Shown here piece by piece: positions 1-9,519 of a stretch of 64,000 bases of DNA. The translations under genes and the position numbers were made by a program. A model generated the notes under the pieces. That model saw only the letters and a list, made by a program, of their open reading frames with translations. It was not told where the DNA came from and did no database searches. Each line of letters starts with the position of its first letter. Within the stretch, counting starts at the first letter, position 1. The stretch spans positions 606,321 to 670,320 of the forward strand of contig SSNU01000051.1 in the NCBI GenBank assembly GCA_012064415.1, written 5' to 3'. Source of the stretch: Gyrodactylus bullatarudis (Eukaryota; Platyhelminthes; Monogenea; Gyrodactylidea; Gyrodactylidae).

Positions 1-2460
1 TAAGAAGATATTCATGGTGAATTTCGTTGTTTTACCATGTCCGTGGGATAATGTGGGAAAAATGGGCAATGAGAATGACTTTCACGCAAAACATGATCTG
101 AGTAGTCCTATGTAACTCGGATAACTTGTAAATTGGATTGAACTATAAACCCAGGTTGTAGCATATACTGAAGAGTCCAAAAGATGACAAAACGCGCGTA
201 TATGTCTACTCAGATTATTTCGGAATGCACTGAGAGTTTCATTAGTACTAGTCACAGTGAGATCCATTAGTAAACTTTAACATTCAGCGATATGGACTAA
301 TCCATTGCCAAATAAGAAAACCCAAAGGGATATTCCCCTAAATACCATTGTAAGTATGGGTGTTGGACTATTACATATGAATCTATAGTTGGCTTCATAT
401 TCGTATCAACCCAAAAGTGGACAAAGGTAAATTAAGTTCGTTTGGATGAAGATGAAAATAAGAATATGATGATCAAAGAGTGGAAATCTATGAAATAAAT
501 CTTTCATCTAACGAATCTATGAAAACAGTAATTTATGCTTATGATGCCTTGATTCTATAAAAAATTATCTCTACATTGCAGAAAAAGATTCTTAATGAGT
601 CTATAGATAAATTCGATTCAAATCTTACGTGACGAAATGAAAACTGAATATATCCTGCAGGAAACTCTTGAACAGATTCATTCGGTAAGAATGAATGAAG
701 AATATTTCATGACTTACTCAAAAACCGTACATAATAAAACAATATTGAGTACGCAATTCGCATGTAAAACTGATCCTAATCTAATGTTCCCTGATTTAAA
801 AAATACAAAACCTTTTCCCGAATAAGATATTATACTGATATCAGATCGGCTTTCAAAACTAAGCTCCTAGGCAAAAAAATAAATACTTTTCAGTACCTTA
901 ATAAACATAATTGATACTTTTGGTATGATAACATAATGATCTAAGATCGATTATATCCCCATTAGAAAGAGTGTAAAATTTCGCGTTAATTAATGGGTAT
1001 TTCGTGGAATTAGCAATTTAAAAAGATTTTCAAAAGGCGCGTAAAGTGAGAAAAAATAGAAAATACATAATTTCCGTGTTTTCTTCTTATTTGACGTGTT
1101 GTTTTAACAAATTAAAAAAACTATTCTGATGTAAAATCTCCGAACACATTTCAGTCAGTAGAAAAAAGAAATGAAAAATATTTCATGACTGACTCAAAAA
1201 CCATGCATAATTAGAGAATTGTGTGTCAAGAAATCGAGGGATTATTACACAATTCGCATGTGAAACTAATCCTCTTTAATGTTCCCTCATTCGTTATATA
1301 ATAATGATACAGTACGAGTTAATGCAAGAGGGGATAATTATTTTCCTAGGGTACCTTAATGTTTCTATAGCTATTGGTGCAATAATTATAATTATTAGAT
1401 CAGATAATTGTCCCTAAATCATTCATTGTTCATCGTTTACAATGCTTGTTAAAGAGAGAAAAATGATCATGATTATTTAGTATTGAAAGAACAATATCAA
1501 TGAATAGACCAGATCAATGTAAAATATTTCTCCAATAAATATGAGTAGGCATATCCTTCTTCCAGACGTTTGGATACTGAGATCTTTTTCAGTTTTATCA
1601 ACCATCCAAATGTAATTTAGAATTAGAAACCTGCGACTAGGAAAATCTAAAATTTTATTCCTTACAGTGGCTCCTATTGGTCTCAAATGCCCCTTTACAT
1701 AAAATGAGATATTCTCTTGTTTAATACACAACCAATTAATGTTTTAGATTTTTATGATTTCTGCTGTCTGTATGTAAAGAAACTGGAGTTTTATCGATCC
1801 TCTCTTGTAGGCCCTACAATGTAGGGGAATTAATGCCAGATTATCTAATGATAAGATTCATATCTTTTACATATTGTCAATACAACTGTACTATTTAATT
1901 ATGACCTGATTATCTTGATTCTTTGGATAATATTTGTCTTATATTTCTTAGAGTCTGAGTTTCTGTCCTCTCATTGGGAGTTAGTAGAGCAAACTATGCT
2001 TATCAATATTTGAATACGAGTTAGCTACATCAGATATAAGAAACCCGTACTCTCTGGTCTCAAATTATTCCGTTTGAGTTTTCTCACCAAATGAGGATTT
2101 CTGATCCATCAAATATTTGTGGTCAAATCAAAAGTTTTATCGGTTTTCTAATGCAAAATTCAAAAATATTAAATCCCGCCCTACGAGTTCTTGATTGAAT
2201 AAAAAGAAGGAAATAAAGTAAAAAAACTATTGAAAAATGAAAAAAAGATGAATACAACAAAAGAAGATAGAAAAGAATTAAATCTTTGAAAAGATTAGCC
2301 GAAAGAGCGAGGAATTTAGAGAGAATTTTTTCTTAAACGATGAGAAAATTTGGAATTTCAGATGAAAAAAACAGCTTTTAATTTCATTTTTTTAGATCAA
2401 ATTTAGGAAATATTAAGTGAGCCTAATTATAAACCAAATTAACTAGTAAGATGAAACAGT
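1..2460. other. Gene-poor repeat-rich stretch
   Basis: I see no convincing protein gene here; the short ORFs lack splice-site context and recognisable motifs. Bases about 50-115 recur at 14258-14320 in the same orientation. Bases about 661-800 recur as a diverged direct repeat at about 1155-1290, sharing a block around a TTTCATGACT core and a second block around CGCAATTCGCATGT. A hammerhead-like motif lies at 153-212. Part of 1560-1720 resembles one arm of the foldback repeat at 21.1-21.6 kb. Confidence 0.5.
153..212 (+). ncRNA. Hammerhead-ribozyme-like motif, copy 1
   Basis: The conserved order of a type I hammerhead is visible. A CTGAAGA core is at 168-174. A stem II hairpin follows at 175-188 (GTCC, loop, a mutated GAC side). 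The box normally read as GAAA starts at 189 and reads AAAA, so G12 is changed. The palindrome ACGCGCGT at 192-199 would form a very short stem III, followed by an A at the expected cleavage position 200. Stem I is supplied by ATATA at 163-167 pairing with TATGT at 201-205. A palindromic stem III fits the dimeric hammerheads described in Penelope-like and Sm-alpha-type retroelements. The G12 change predicts weak or no activity for this copy. Confidence 0.55.
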
Positions 2461-2469
2461 TGAATTGGA

Positions 2470-2960
2470 GAAACCACTATTTTTGTGAAGCTCAACTTCA
2501 AAGGTGATGGGTTCAGTAACGACATTGACGAAAGAAGAAGACTTGATGATCTCATATCAATCAACTTACAATTGACAATTTTAGTTAAAACTCAGAGATT
2601 AATTATTTTGATTCATGAGGATTTACTGAAGTCAGATAAAAAGATTCTACTAGTTTACAAATTCCAGTGTGGTTGTAGGGCCTAATAAATAGGCAGAAGT
2701 AGGCATTTCAGACAAGAAGAACATGCAGCTTCAAACTCTAGTGAGGACAGCATAGATTTTTAGGCGAAAGAAAGAACTAAACTAAACCTAATCGATGTGT
2801 TCAGAAAAATCTATTCCTATGTGAGCTTTTTCACTGCTCTCCCGAATAGTTGCTTGTGTTTTAATCTTATTTTCTTTGACTTTTACAATTTTTGTCATAA
2901 TTTGTAAATTATTATCTTGAATGAGCTCTTAACTTGTATCATTTTCGCAAGTGTTTGAAC
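2470..2960 (+). mobile_element. Penelope-like element 3' remnant
   Basis: Translation of 2485-2685 matches the linker and GIY-YIG start of the better Penelope copy at 8.9-9.2 kb: a KLNFKGDGFSNDI block, then YKFQCGC. The sequence after it keeps the element's 3' tail, a GTGAGCTTTTTCAC-type block at 2821 and a TTTGTAAATTATTAT block near 2900 that reappears at 11870. Stops and deletions show that it is dead. Confidence 0.75.
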
Positions 2961-2991
2961 AGTTAGGTGAAGTACTAATTCGTAATAAATA

Positions 2992-3003
2992 GGGGGGGGG
3001 GGG
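2992..3003. repeat. G homopolymer, 12 bases
   Basis: An uninterrupted run of 12 G on the + strand in otherwise very AT-rich DNA, directly after the Penelope tail. Length may be uncertain because homopolymers are prone to assembly error. Confidence 0.9.
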
Positions 3004-3476
3004 TAAAATCCATGTCTGGATTTGATTCTAAATTCGTAGAAAAATTCATCCCTGAATTGGATTTAATAGATGGATTAAGGAAAGTAAACCCTAAATAAAA
3101 TTAGGGAAGAATTCGCTATTGCGCTGTTGAAATTGATGTCTGATTTTATCAGGATCTCCTGGAGAAAGTGCACAGGACTGTAAAAGTCCGTTTTATATTT
3201 TTATATAGTAGAAATTACTCACTTCGTCCCCGTTGATCTTCATGTAGTTTTCGGCCAACTTTGAACTGAAACTATTCTGACGGAATATCATTGAAGCATT
3301 GGCTAGAATGAAAATACAAAAATTTAACCTTGACTTTAAAGGTATCAAAGTGTGTCTCATCAAAATTTTAATCAAACCTTTAGAACTGAAATATGTAATC
3401 GTCTTGTAACTCAATCTGCTAAAGCTTCAAATGTAGCCAATTTTCGGATGAAAAATTTCCCAATTTTAGAATTGTT

Positions 3477-4462
3477 CTAACCAAATAGGAATTTATTCAT
3501 TACAAGAATTATGACATGTATGAGTGATAGTTCAGATAAAATCAAAGTTGAACAACCATTAACAGTGCAGTCAATGTTACATTTGGAAATTTCTGTCCTA
3601 CTGGTAGAAGTGGGTATAACGGGTAATTCTGTTGTCTGCGAGGGATAATGTGTAGTCGTTGTTGTCGTGGTTATTGGAATGGTGGGAAAGTTTCTAACCA
3701 CTTCGACTCTTTGCTTTTGAATGGGTCGAAACATGTTCTTGACTGGGGCTTGGTAGCTGCGAAAGAAGGCAATTTGTGACTTGGTGATTTTAACAGGCCT
3801 CAGAAAGACGTAAACATCTGCACGGGTACAATCATCCCTGACGTAGCATCCGTAGTAGAAATAATACTTTCCAATATCGAGGTGCTTTTTGAAAATTTCG
3901 ATTCTCGGAGTCCTTCCAAAAGTGTCACTCATTATAGTGCCAACTTTGAAGTTCAAACTTTTACCAGCCATATTGGGAAATAATTCTGAGAACAAGGTCG
4001 TTTCAGTGTCCTCTACTTCTTGGAGAAGAAAGTTGAATGATTTCTTGCCCAGATTGTTCATGGGAATGTGTAGTTCTCCAAAGAATCGTTCGCCATTCAG
4101 AGCATGGTTTGAGCCCATCCTATTCTCAATTGAGTAGGTCAGGTAAATTTCCTTAAAGACATTCTTGCTGGTAAATTCAAAACGTCCATTTCTACAAGCA
4201 AAATAGACTTAACGAATAACATAACGAGAAAGAATAGCTTACTATCATCATCTGTTGACCCGGCTATATCAAAGCTGGTACAATTTTCATTATCCCAGTC
4301 ATTTGTAAGTACAATAAGACTGGGGTCATAGCGTGCCTCTTTTTCGACAACATTAATCGGTGAATATTTATCGGAACATTTCCAACTAGCGTACATCGAA
4401 GTGGATTTAGACAGAATTAAAAAGCCTATTAGAACCCAAATTATTCGATGAATTGACATCAT
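3477..4462 (-). CDS. Secreted carbonic-anhydrase-like protein, likely inactive (CARP-type)
   Basis: Two exons, about 4462-4260 and 4191-3477, give about 305 aa. The start (MMSIHRI) is followed by a hydrophobic signal peptide. Alpha-carbonic-anhydrase landmarks follow: SPINV (family SPI-[DN]-[IL]), GSNHALNG (family GSEHxxNG), FFGELHI (family AELHLVH) and YYFYYGC...CTRADVYVFL (family YxYxGSLTTPPC...W). The zinc-ligand motif HFHW is replaced by YLTY, so two of three histidines are gone; only the one in ELH remains. The SLTTPP segment has become CYVRDD, removing the catalytic Thr. Enzyme activity is therefore unlikely and a binding or structural role is more plausible. A Thr-rich stalk and a hydrophobic C-terminus suggest a GPI anchor or membrane tether. 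The splice junction is awkward: the strong GTAAGC donor (intron from 4242) leaves the wrong phase, whereas a weak GTCAAC donor (intron from 4259) keeps frame. Confidence 0.72.
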
Positions 4463-4569
4463 GTTATATATGCTAGATGATTAACACAGCTCAAAGATTA
4501 AAGTTTTATATGAATAATTTCTATTGTTTGTTTAATAAAATAGAAATACTTGCGTCATAATTGAAGAGA

Positions 4570-4595
4570 AAACATTTCATAATTATGAAATGTTT
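4570..4595. promoter_or_regulatory. Perfect 26-bp palindrome upstream of the carbonic-anhydrase-like gene
   Basis: Both 13-base halves are exact reverse complements, meeting at AA/TT inside CATAATTATG. It sits 108 bp before the start codon at 4462. ATTA/TAAT cores are typical of homeodomain sites, so a paired binding site is possible. In AT-rich DNA a palindrome this long could still be a small relic repeat. Function is inference. Confidence 0.3.
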
Positions 4596-5161
4596 GCTTT
4601 AATAAAAACTTGATACTGAGTTGTTTTGTAGACGATCCCAGACTGATTTTAATGCCAAATCGAAATATCTCCCAGTTTATAGAGATGGGTACCATGACGA
4701 CGTGAATTTAAAATTGATTTCCTAAATCTGGGATTTGCCCATTTGACAGATTTTAACTTTAAAAATGATTAGAGTTAAATAATTAAATGAAAATAATAAA
4801 TTACAATTATAAAAAATTGTATAAAACCAAATACATCTTGTAGAGCAAGTTGAGTTCAGTTGAAATGCAAATTTTAAGAAAATTTGTACGTGTACTTTTC
4901 GAGCTATTCGACCTAAACTAAAAACCTGACTTGCAGCCAAGTATCTTTTTGGTGTATATTAATTTGTTTCCGAGTTATTCGATGTCAAAGACAAAAATTC
5001 ATGTTAATTCTTCGATAAATTCAAACTTTGTTAATGTTTTTCTCCCAATCCCAGTCTTGCTAGGAAAAATTCAAGCCTAACAATAGGTGTGTCTTAATCT
5101 TAACTCACTATTCCGTAAAAGAAAAAAAGATGTTTTCGATCAAATAAAAAAGTTTTCATTC

Positions 5162-5863
5162 AGAAACATACATTTCACGATTTCACCGAATTGATAGTAT
5201 TTTCTATTTAAATATTTCATTCAAAACTTTCCGCCATTTTAGTTTATGGAAGTGCTCTCCTTGCTCGTCAGAATAATTTGATAATAGCCCATCCTTGAAT
5301 TTATCTAAATGACATAGCAAACGATGGGCTTTATACGTTTGTAATCTCTTAAGAATGTATTTATCAAAGGTCTGAATTGTTCTGATTTTGTCCGGCCTAA
5401 AATATTCTTTATGAGATCAAAACTCTCATCAACATCAATTGGTTCGTTTATAGGTTCTTGAAAATAAATTGTTCTTTCATAGAGACGTGATTCTGAAGGG
5501 GGATATATTGCATTTCTGGTTTTTTGAAATTTGATCTTAAAACTGTTACAAAAATAGCAATCTAGATCATGATTAAAGGATTGAGTCAAATGTTTAACCT
5601 TGATGCTCGGAACATTCTTAAAAGAATCTCGAGGCCAAAATTATTTAAGGGTTTCCCCTTGACATTGATTGTTATTTCATAAAGAGGAAATTTATTAGAT
5701 GAAAATAATCCACACAAATAGCACATATTTCTGCGGTTCTTGAAACAAAGGTTTCTTGAGAAATACATTAAAAACTAAAATGGCGGAAAGTTTTGAATGA
5801 AATATTTATATATTTGTATAGAAAATACTATCAATTCGGTGAAATCGTGAAATGTATGTTTCT
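5162..5863 (-). mobile_element. Short DNA transposon with ~85-bp terminal inverted repeats
   Basis: The left end 5162-5245 is repeated in inverse orientation at 5772-5863, both starting AGAAACATACATTTCACG and running to an ACTTTCCGCCATTTTAGTTT-type inner end. The right arm has an extra 8-10 bp. Between them lies a minus-strand coding remnant. No clear target duplication is visible, so the exact ends are approximate. It abuts the inverted Penelope fragment that begins at about 5885. Confidence 0.75.
5305..5768 (-). pseudogene. Frameshifted Cys-motif protein inside the 702-bp transposon
   Basis: The ATG at 5768 lies just inside the inverted repeat and opens a 60-aa frame with CYLCGLF. A frame change near 5600 leads into a second frame containing DCYFCN...KTRNAIYPPSESRLYE and ending at 5305. 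Paired CYLC and DCYFC motifs followed by a YP...S..R segment resemble a widespread family of uncharacterised Cys-rich proteins common in invertebrate genomes, which I recall only at motif level. It is not a transposase that I recognise. The frame break could be a decayed copy or an unspliced mini-intron, since AAG|GTTAAA is a possible donor. Confidence 0.4.
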
Positions 5864-5884
5864 CAATTTTTTCGAAATTCAACA

Positions 5885-6245
5885 TGCTCTACAAAGATAT
5901 TGGGTCGAATATTTTTTTTGAATACATAGATTGGGTTTGTATTGATTGATAAAGAATTTCTCCTTTACCCACACATCTATACTGTCATCCCCAGGATTTT
6001 TATATAAAACGGAAATATTTGAAATTGAAGCTGCGTGGTTTTCCTGCTTAAGATGTCTATTAACCACGGTATCCTTATGTAGATGATCATTGGATCTTGT
6101 AGACAATTTCCTAATAGTTCTTCCTATGTAAGAAGCGCCACAATCACACTGGAATTGATAAACTAATAGTATTCTCTTCAGGCTAATATGAATCAAACTG
6201 AACAATCTGTGTTTTAAATACAATTTTCAATTGTATATTATTATA
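5885..6245 (-). mobile_element. Inverted Penelope terminal fragment with GIY-YIG domain
   Basis: The minus strand encodes an open GIY-YIG endonuclease end: LLVYQFQCDCGASYIGRT, then a conserved helix region and FFINQYKPNLC. It is nearly identical, in inverse orientation, to 9060-9400 of the main Penelope copy, including DNA around GAAAATTGTATTTAAAACAC. Penelope-like elements are known to carry long-terminal-repeat-like ends, often with an inverted fragment, so this is probably the inverted 5' end of the element that continues to the right. This frame is more intact than the one in the main copy. Confidence 0.8.
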
Positions 6246-6576
6246 ATTTTGATTGATTATTGAACATCTTAAGCAGGAAAACCAAGGAGCTTCAATTTCT
6301 AATTTTTCCATTTTATACAAAAACCCTAATGACGACAGTATAGATGAATGGGCGAAGAATTTCTAACTAACCTATATAAAACTAATCTATGTGCTCGAAA
6401 AAAGCTATTCATATAATCTTCAACTACCTTGACTAATGTGAGCTTTTTCACTTTTCTCTCCACTGTTGCTATCTAATGGAAAGTTTTGGTGTTTTTTCAG
6501 CTTGCATTTATAGTTAATTCTTAAACTTTTACTATTTCTTTCAAAATTTTAATTTATTATTTTCATAGATGAACAC

Positions 6577-6966
6577 GATGGTTTTGAAATTCAAAGTAAT
6601 GAAATTGCGTCTCTTATAAGAATCTGTTGTACTAATGTTCCATTGTCATTTCAAAACAAAGTTTTCATTCAAAAAGATGGGATAGCTATGGGCTCACCTC
6701 TTAGTCCTCTCTTAGCTGATATCTTTTTAGTTTGGTTAGAGATGAATAAGATGTCTGAAACTATCAGTACTTTCACTGATGTTTACATCAGATATGTCGA
6801 TGACACTTTTATTCTGATGAAACCTAATGTATCAATAGATGATTTTTTCTTTAAGATGAACTCATTTCATCCGAATATTAAATTCACTATGGAAAAGAGA
6901 ATCTAATGGTATTTTGAGTTTTCTAGATGTAAAACTAACCAGAAAAGAAGATGGATCAATTTTAAG
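6577..6966 (+). pseudogene. Penelope reverse transcriptase palm fragment
   Basis: The frame holds the A-to-C core of a reverse transcriptase: QKDGIAMGSPLSPLLADI, then the catalytic box YIRYVDDTFIL, and after a +1 shift near 6905 the SFLDVKLTRKEDGS segment. YVDD with the GIAMGSPLSP block is characteristic of Penelope-like enzymes, which use them for target-primed reverse transcription together with a GIY-YIG nuclease. The fingers upstream of motif 2 are missing. Interrupted on the right by the 1,726-bp element. Confidence 0.85.
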
Positions 6967-6968
6967 TA

Positions 6969-8694
6969 GTAAATCTTTTTTATGTATGAAATTCTCCTGG
7001 GTGTCTTTAAAAAGGACTCATGACCTTTGGACGTTTGTTTATTTTAAAATTTCCCATGTTAACGTGTATTTCAAAAAATACATTACTATGCCTAAAAACC
7101 ACCTTTTACGTATATCAATGTAATGCAATACATTCCCTATACAGTGTTTTCAATGTCTGCACCTTTATCAGGCCCTGTCCGAATAACAAGGTAAATGTGA
7201 AATGAATTTTTTACGCTTTCTCAAAAAAATTTATTTCATTTAACAAAACATTCCCAGCCCCCAACACACATCAGGAGTAGAAAGGGTACATGCTAAGCCT
7301 TACGTTTCATTTTTCTCTTTAAACCCTCCCTACCCCTCCTGCCAATGCTTTTACATGTTAACGAATAAATTTTTTCTGCTTATCCAACTTACAAGAACCC
7401 CTCTTTAAGGCCCTCGGTCTATTCTCCATGTGGCATATCAAAGCTACTGTTTATCAAACAAAAATGTTTTTTTTTTTTAGTCAGTGATGAGGAAACTGTT
7501 TTTCTGAAATCTGATTGTAAAAATAAAAAAACCTAAATCAACATCAATTAGCATCTTGTTATTCCTAAATGATCTCTTTTAATTCTCACAAGAAATGATA
7601 ACAAACATTAAGATTTAATCAAAATTTATTCTTATGAAATCAAAGATTTAATGAAAACTTCTCACGAATTCTTAAACTTTTCAAGGTGTAATTTGTTTTA
7701 TCACCTCTTTCATAAAAAAAATTCATACAAATGTCAAAAGAGCGCACTATCTCTTCAACGTCATCCTTGATTTCTGGCACTGGACTTCTCGAACAATTTT
7801 GCAAACAGGAGGCAAAATCTTGACTGTTTTTGCTACCCCAACCATCACACAGATTCGATCCATCTTGGGATATTGAATAATAAGATGCTGTTTGACTTTC
7901 AAGCCTTCTGATTTGATCCGCTTTTCTATTGTGGTAGCGTTTCTTCAATTTATCTGTCAAATTTACATTCTTAATCAACTCCCATTTGAAATCGTATTTT
8001 TCTCTAAAACTCATTCCAACAACTCTCTGGCCAGTAGGGGAATCTTTAATCATGATTTTAGATTTACTGGGTAATTGTTTGACAATCTGTAAAATTGATG
8101 CTTCAATTGTATCCCCAGTTTTTGATCTGATCAATTGAATTTCCCTATCAGATTTCAGAAAAACAGTTTCCTCATCACTGACTTAAAAAAAAAAAACATT
8201 TTTGTTTGATAAACAGTAGCTTTGATATGCCACATGGAGAATAGACCGAGGGCCTTAAAGAGGGGTTCTTGTAAGTTGGATAAGCAGAAAAAATTTATTC
8301 GTTAACATGTAAAAGCATTGGCAGGAGGGGTAGGGAGGGTTTAAAGAGAAAAATGAAACGTAAGGCTTAGCATGTACCCTTTCTACTCCTGATGTGTGTT
8401 GGGGGCTGGGAATGTTTTGTTAAATGAAATAAATTTTTTTGAGAAAGCGTAAAAAATTCATTTCACATTTACCTTGTTATTCGGACAGGGCCTGATAAAG
8501 GTGCAGACATTGAAAACACTGTATAGGGAATGTATTGCATTACATTGATATACGTAAAAGGTGGTTTTTAGGCATAGTAATGTATTTTTTGAAATACACG
8601 TTAAAATGGGAAATTTTAAAATAAACAAACGTCCAAAGGTCATGAGTCCTTTTTAAAGACACCCAGGAGAATTTCATACATAAAAAAGATTTAC
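6969..8694. mobile_element. 1,726-bp DNA element with ~547-bp terminal inverted repeats, TA target duplication
   Basis: The arms 6969-7515 and 8147-8694 are almost perfect reverse complements. The ends read GTAAATCTTTT...AAAAGATTTAC and are flanked by TA at 6967-6968 and 8695-8696. Excision with one TA restores the Penelope reading frame exactly, which proves an insertion rather than a rearrangement. The 631-bp centre carries one minus-strand ORF (7640-8182). I recognise no transposase. TA duplication is used by Tc1/mariner, pogo and some other families, but arms this long are unusual. The near identity of the arms suggests recent insertion or gene conversion. Confidence 0.9.
7640..8182 (-). 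CDS. Unrecognised exon-like ORF inside the long-inverted-repeat element
   Basis: An open frame of up to 180 codons begins right after a poly-pyrimidine tract ending in AAGTCAG (read on the minus strand), which looks like a splice acceptor. It has no ATG near the front, which also suits an internal or terminal exon. Residues are charged and soluble: SDEETVFLKSDREIQLIRSK at the front, then a basic stretch KLKKRYHNRKADQIRRLESQ and a C-terminal half with four scattered Cys. No domain is recognisable to me. It could be the last exon of an unknown transposase or a captured host fragment. The first ~12 codons lie inside the right inverted repeat. Confidence 0.4.
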   Translation of the reverse strand, partial: VSDEETVFLKSDREIQLIRSKTGDTIEASILQIVKQLPSKSKIMIKDSPTGQRVVGMSFREKYDFKWELIKNVNLTDKLKKRYHNRKADQIRRLESQTASYYSISQDGSNLCDGWGSKNSQDFASCLQNCSRSPVPEIKDDVEEIVRSFDICMNFFYERGDKTNYTLKSLRIREKFSLNL

Positions 8695-8696
8695 TA

Positions 8697-9430
8697 ATTA
8701 TAAGAAGAAGACTGATAACGGGAAGTATCTTCATTATGCTAGTTTCAGTCCTATATCTCATAAAATAGGCTTAGTAATTGGTCTAGGAAAGAGGATAAGA
8801 AGAATCGCGAGTCCTGAGGAATGGACAAATGAAATAGAGAATTCGAAGTCATGTTTGATGGAAAATGGTTATCCATCCAAATTTGATGACAAATTCATCA
8901 ATCAACCTATGGTTATAGATGAGGAAGTTGAAACAGAAGAGGTGGATAAAATTACTATTTTCATGAAGCTTAACTTCAAAGGAGATGGTTTAAGTAATGA
9001 TATAAGAAGAAGACTTAATAATCTCATCAATCAACATTATAATTATAATGTATATTATTATAATAATATACGATTGAAAATTGTATTTAAAACACAGATT
9101 GTTCAGTTTGATTCATAAGGATTTACCCAAGCCTGAAGAGAATACTATTAGTTTATCAATTCCAGTGTGATTGTGGCGCTTCTTACATAGGAAGAACTAT
9201 TAGGAAATTGTCTACAAGATCCAATGATCATCTACATAAGGATACCGTGGTTAATAGACATCTTAAGCAGGAAAACCACGCAGCTTCAATTTCAAATATT
9301 TCCGTTTTATATAAAAATCCTGGGGATGACAGTATAGATGTGTGGGTAAAGGAGAAATTCTTTATCAATCAACACAAACCCAATCTATGTGTTCAGAAAA
9401 ACTCTTCATATAATCTTCAACTACCTTGAC
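8697..9430 (+). pseudogene. Penelope thumb/linker and GIY-YIG endonuclease part
   Basis: Continues the reverse transcriptase frame after the insertion: NYKKKTDNGKYLHYASFSP (thumb), an acidic linker, then MKLNFKGDGLSNDIRRRLNN. A frameshift near 9120 is followed by the GIY-YIG domain in another frame: YQFQCDCGASYIGRT, LSTRSNDHLHKD, and DVWVKEKFFINQHKPNLC near the C-terminus. Three Penelope remnants elsewhere in the window share this order. Confidence 0.8.
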
Positions 9431-9519
9431 CGATTTGAGCTTTTTCACTTTTCTCTCCATTGTTGCTAATTTTCGGAGAGTTTTAGTGTTTTTTCAGCTT
9501 GCATTTATTCTTATTACTA

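Noticed and set aside
7020..7205. 61-aa ORF repeated at 8458-8643 on the minus strand
   Set aside because: Duplicate reading of the terminal inverted repeats of the 1,726-bp element; no evidence of coding.
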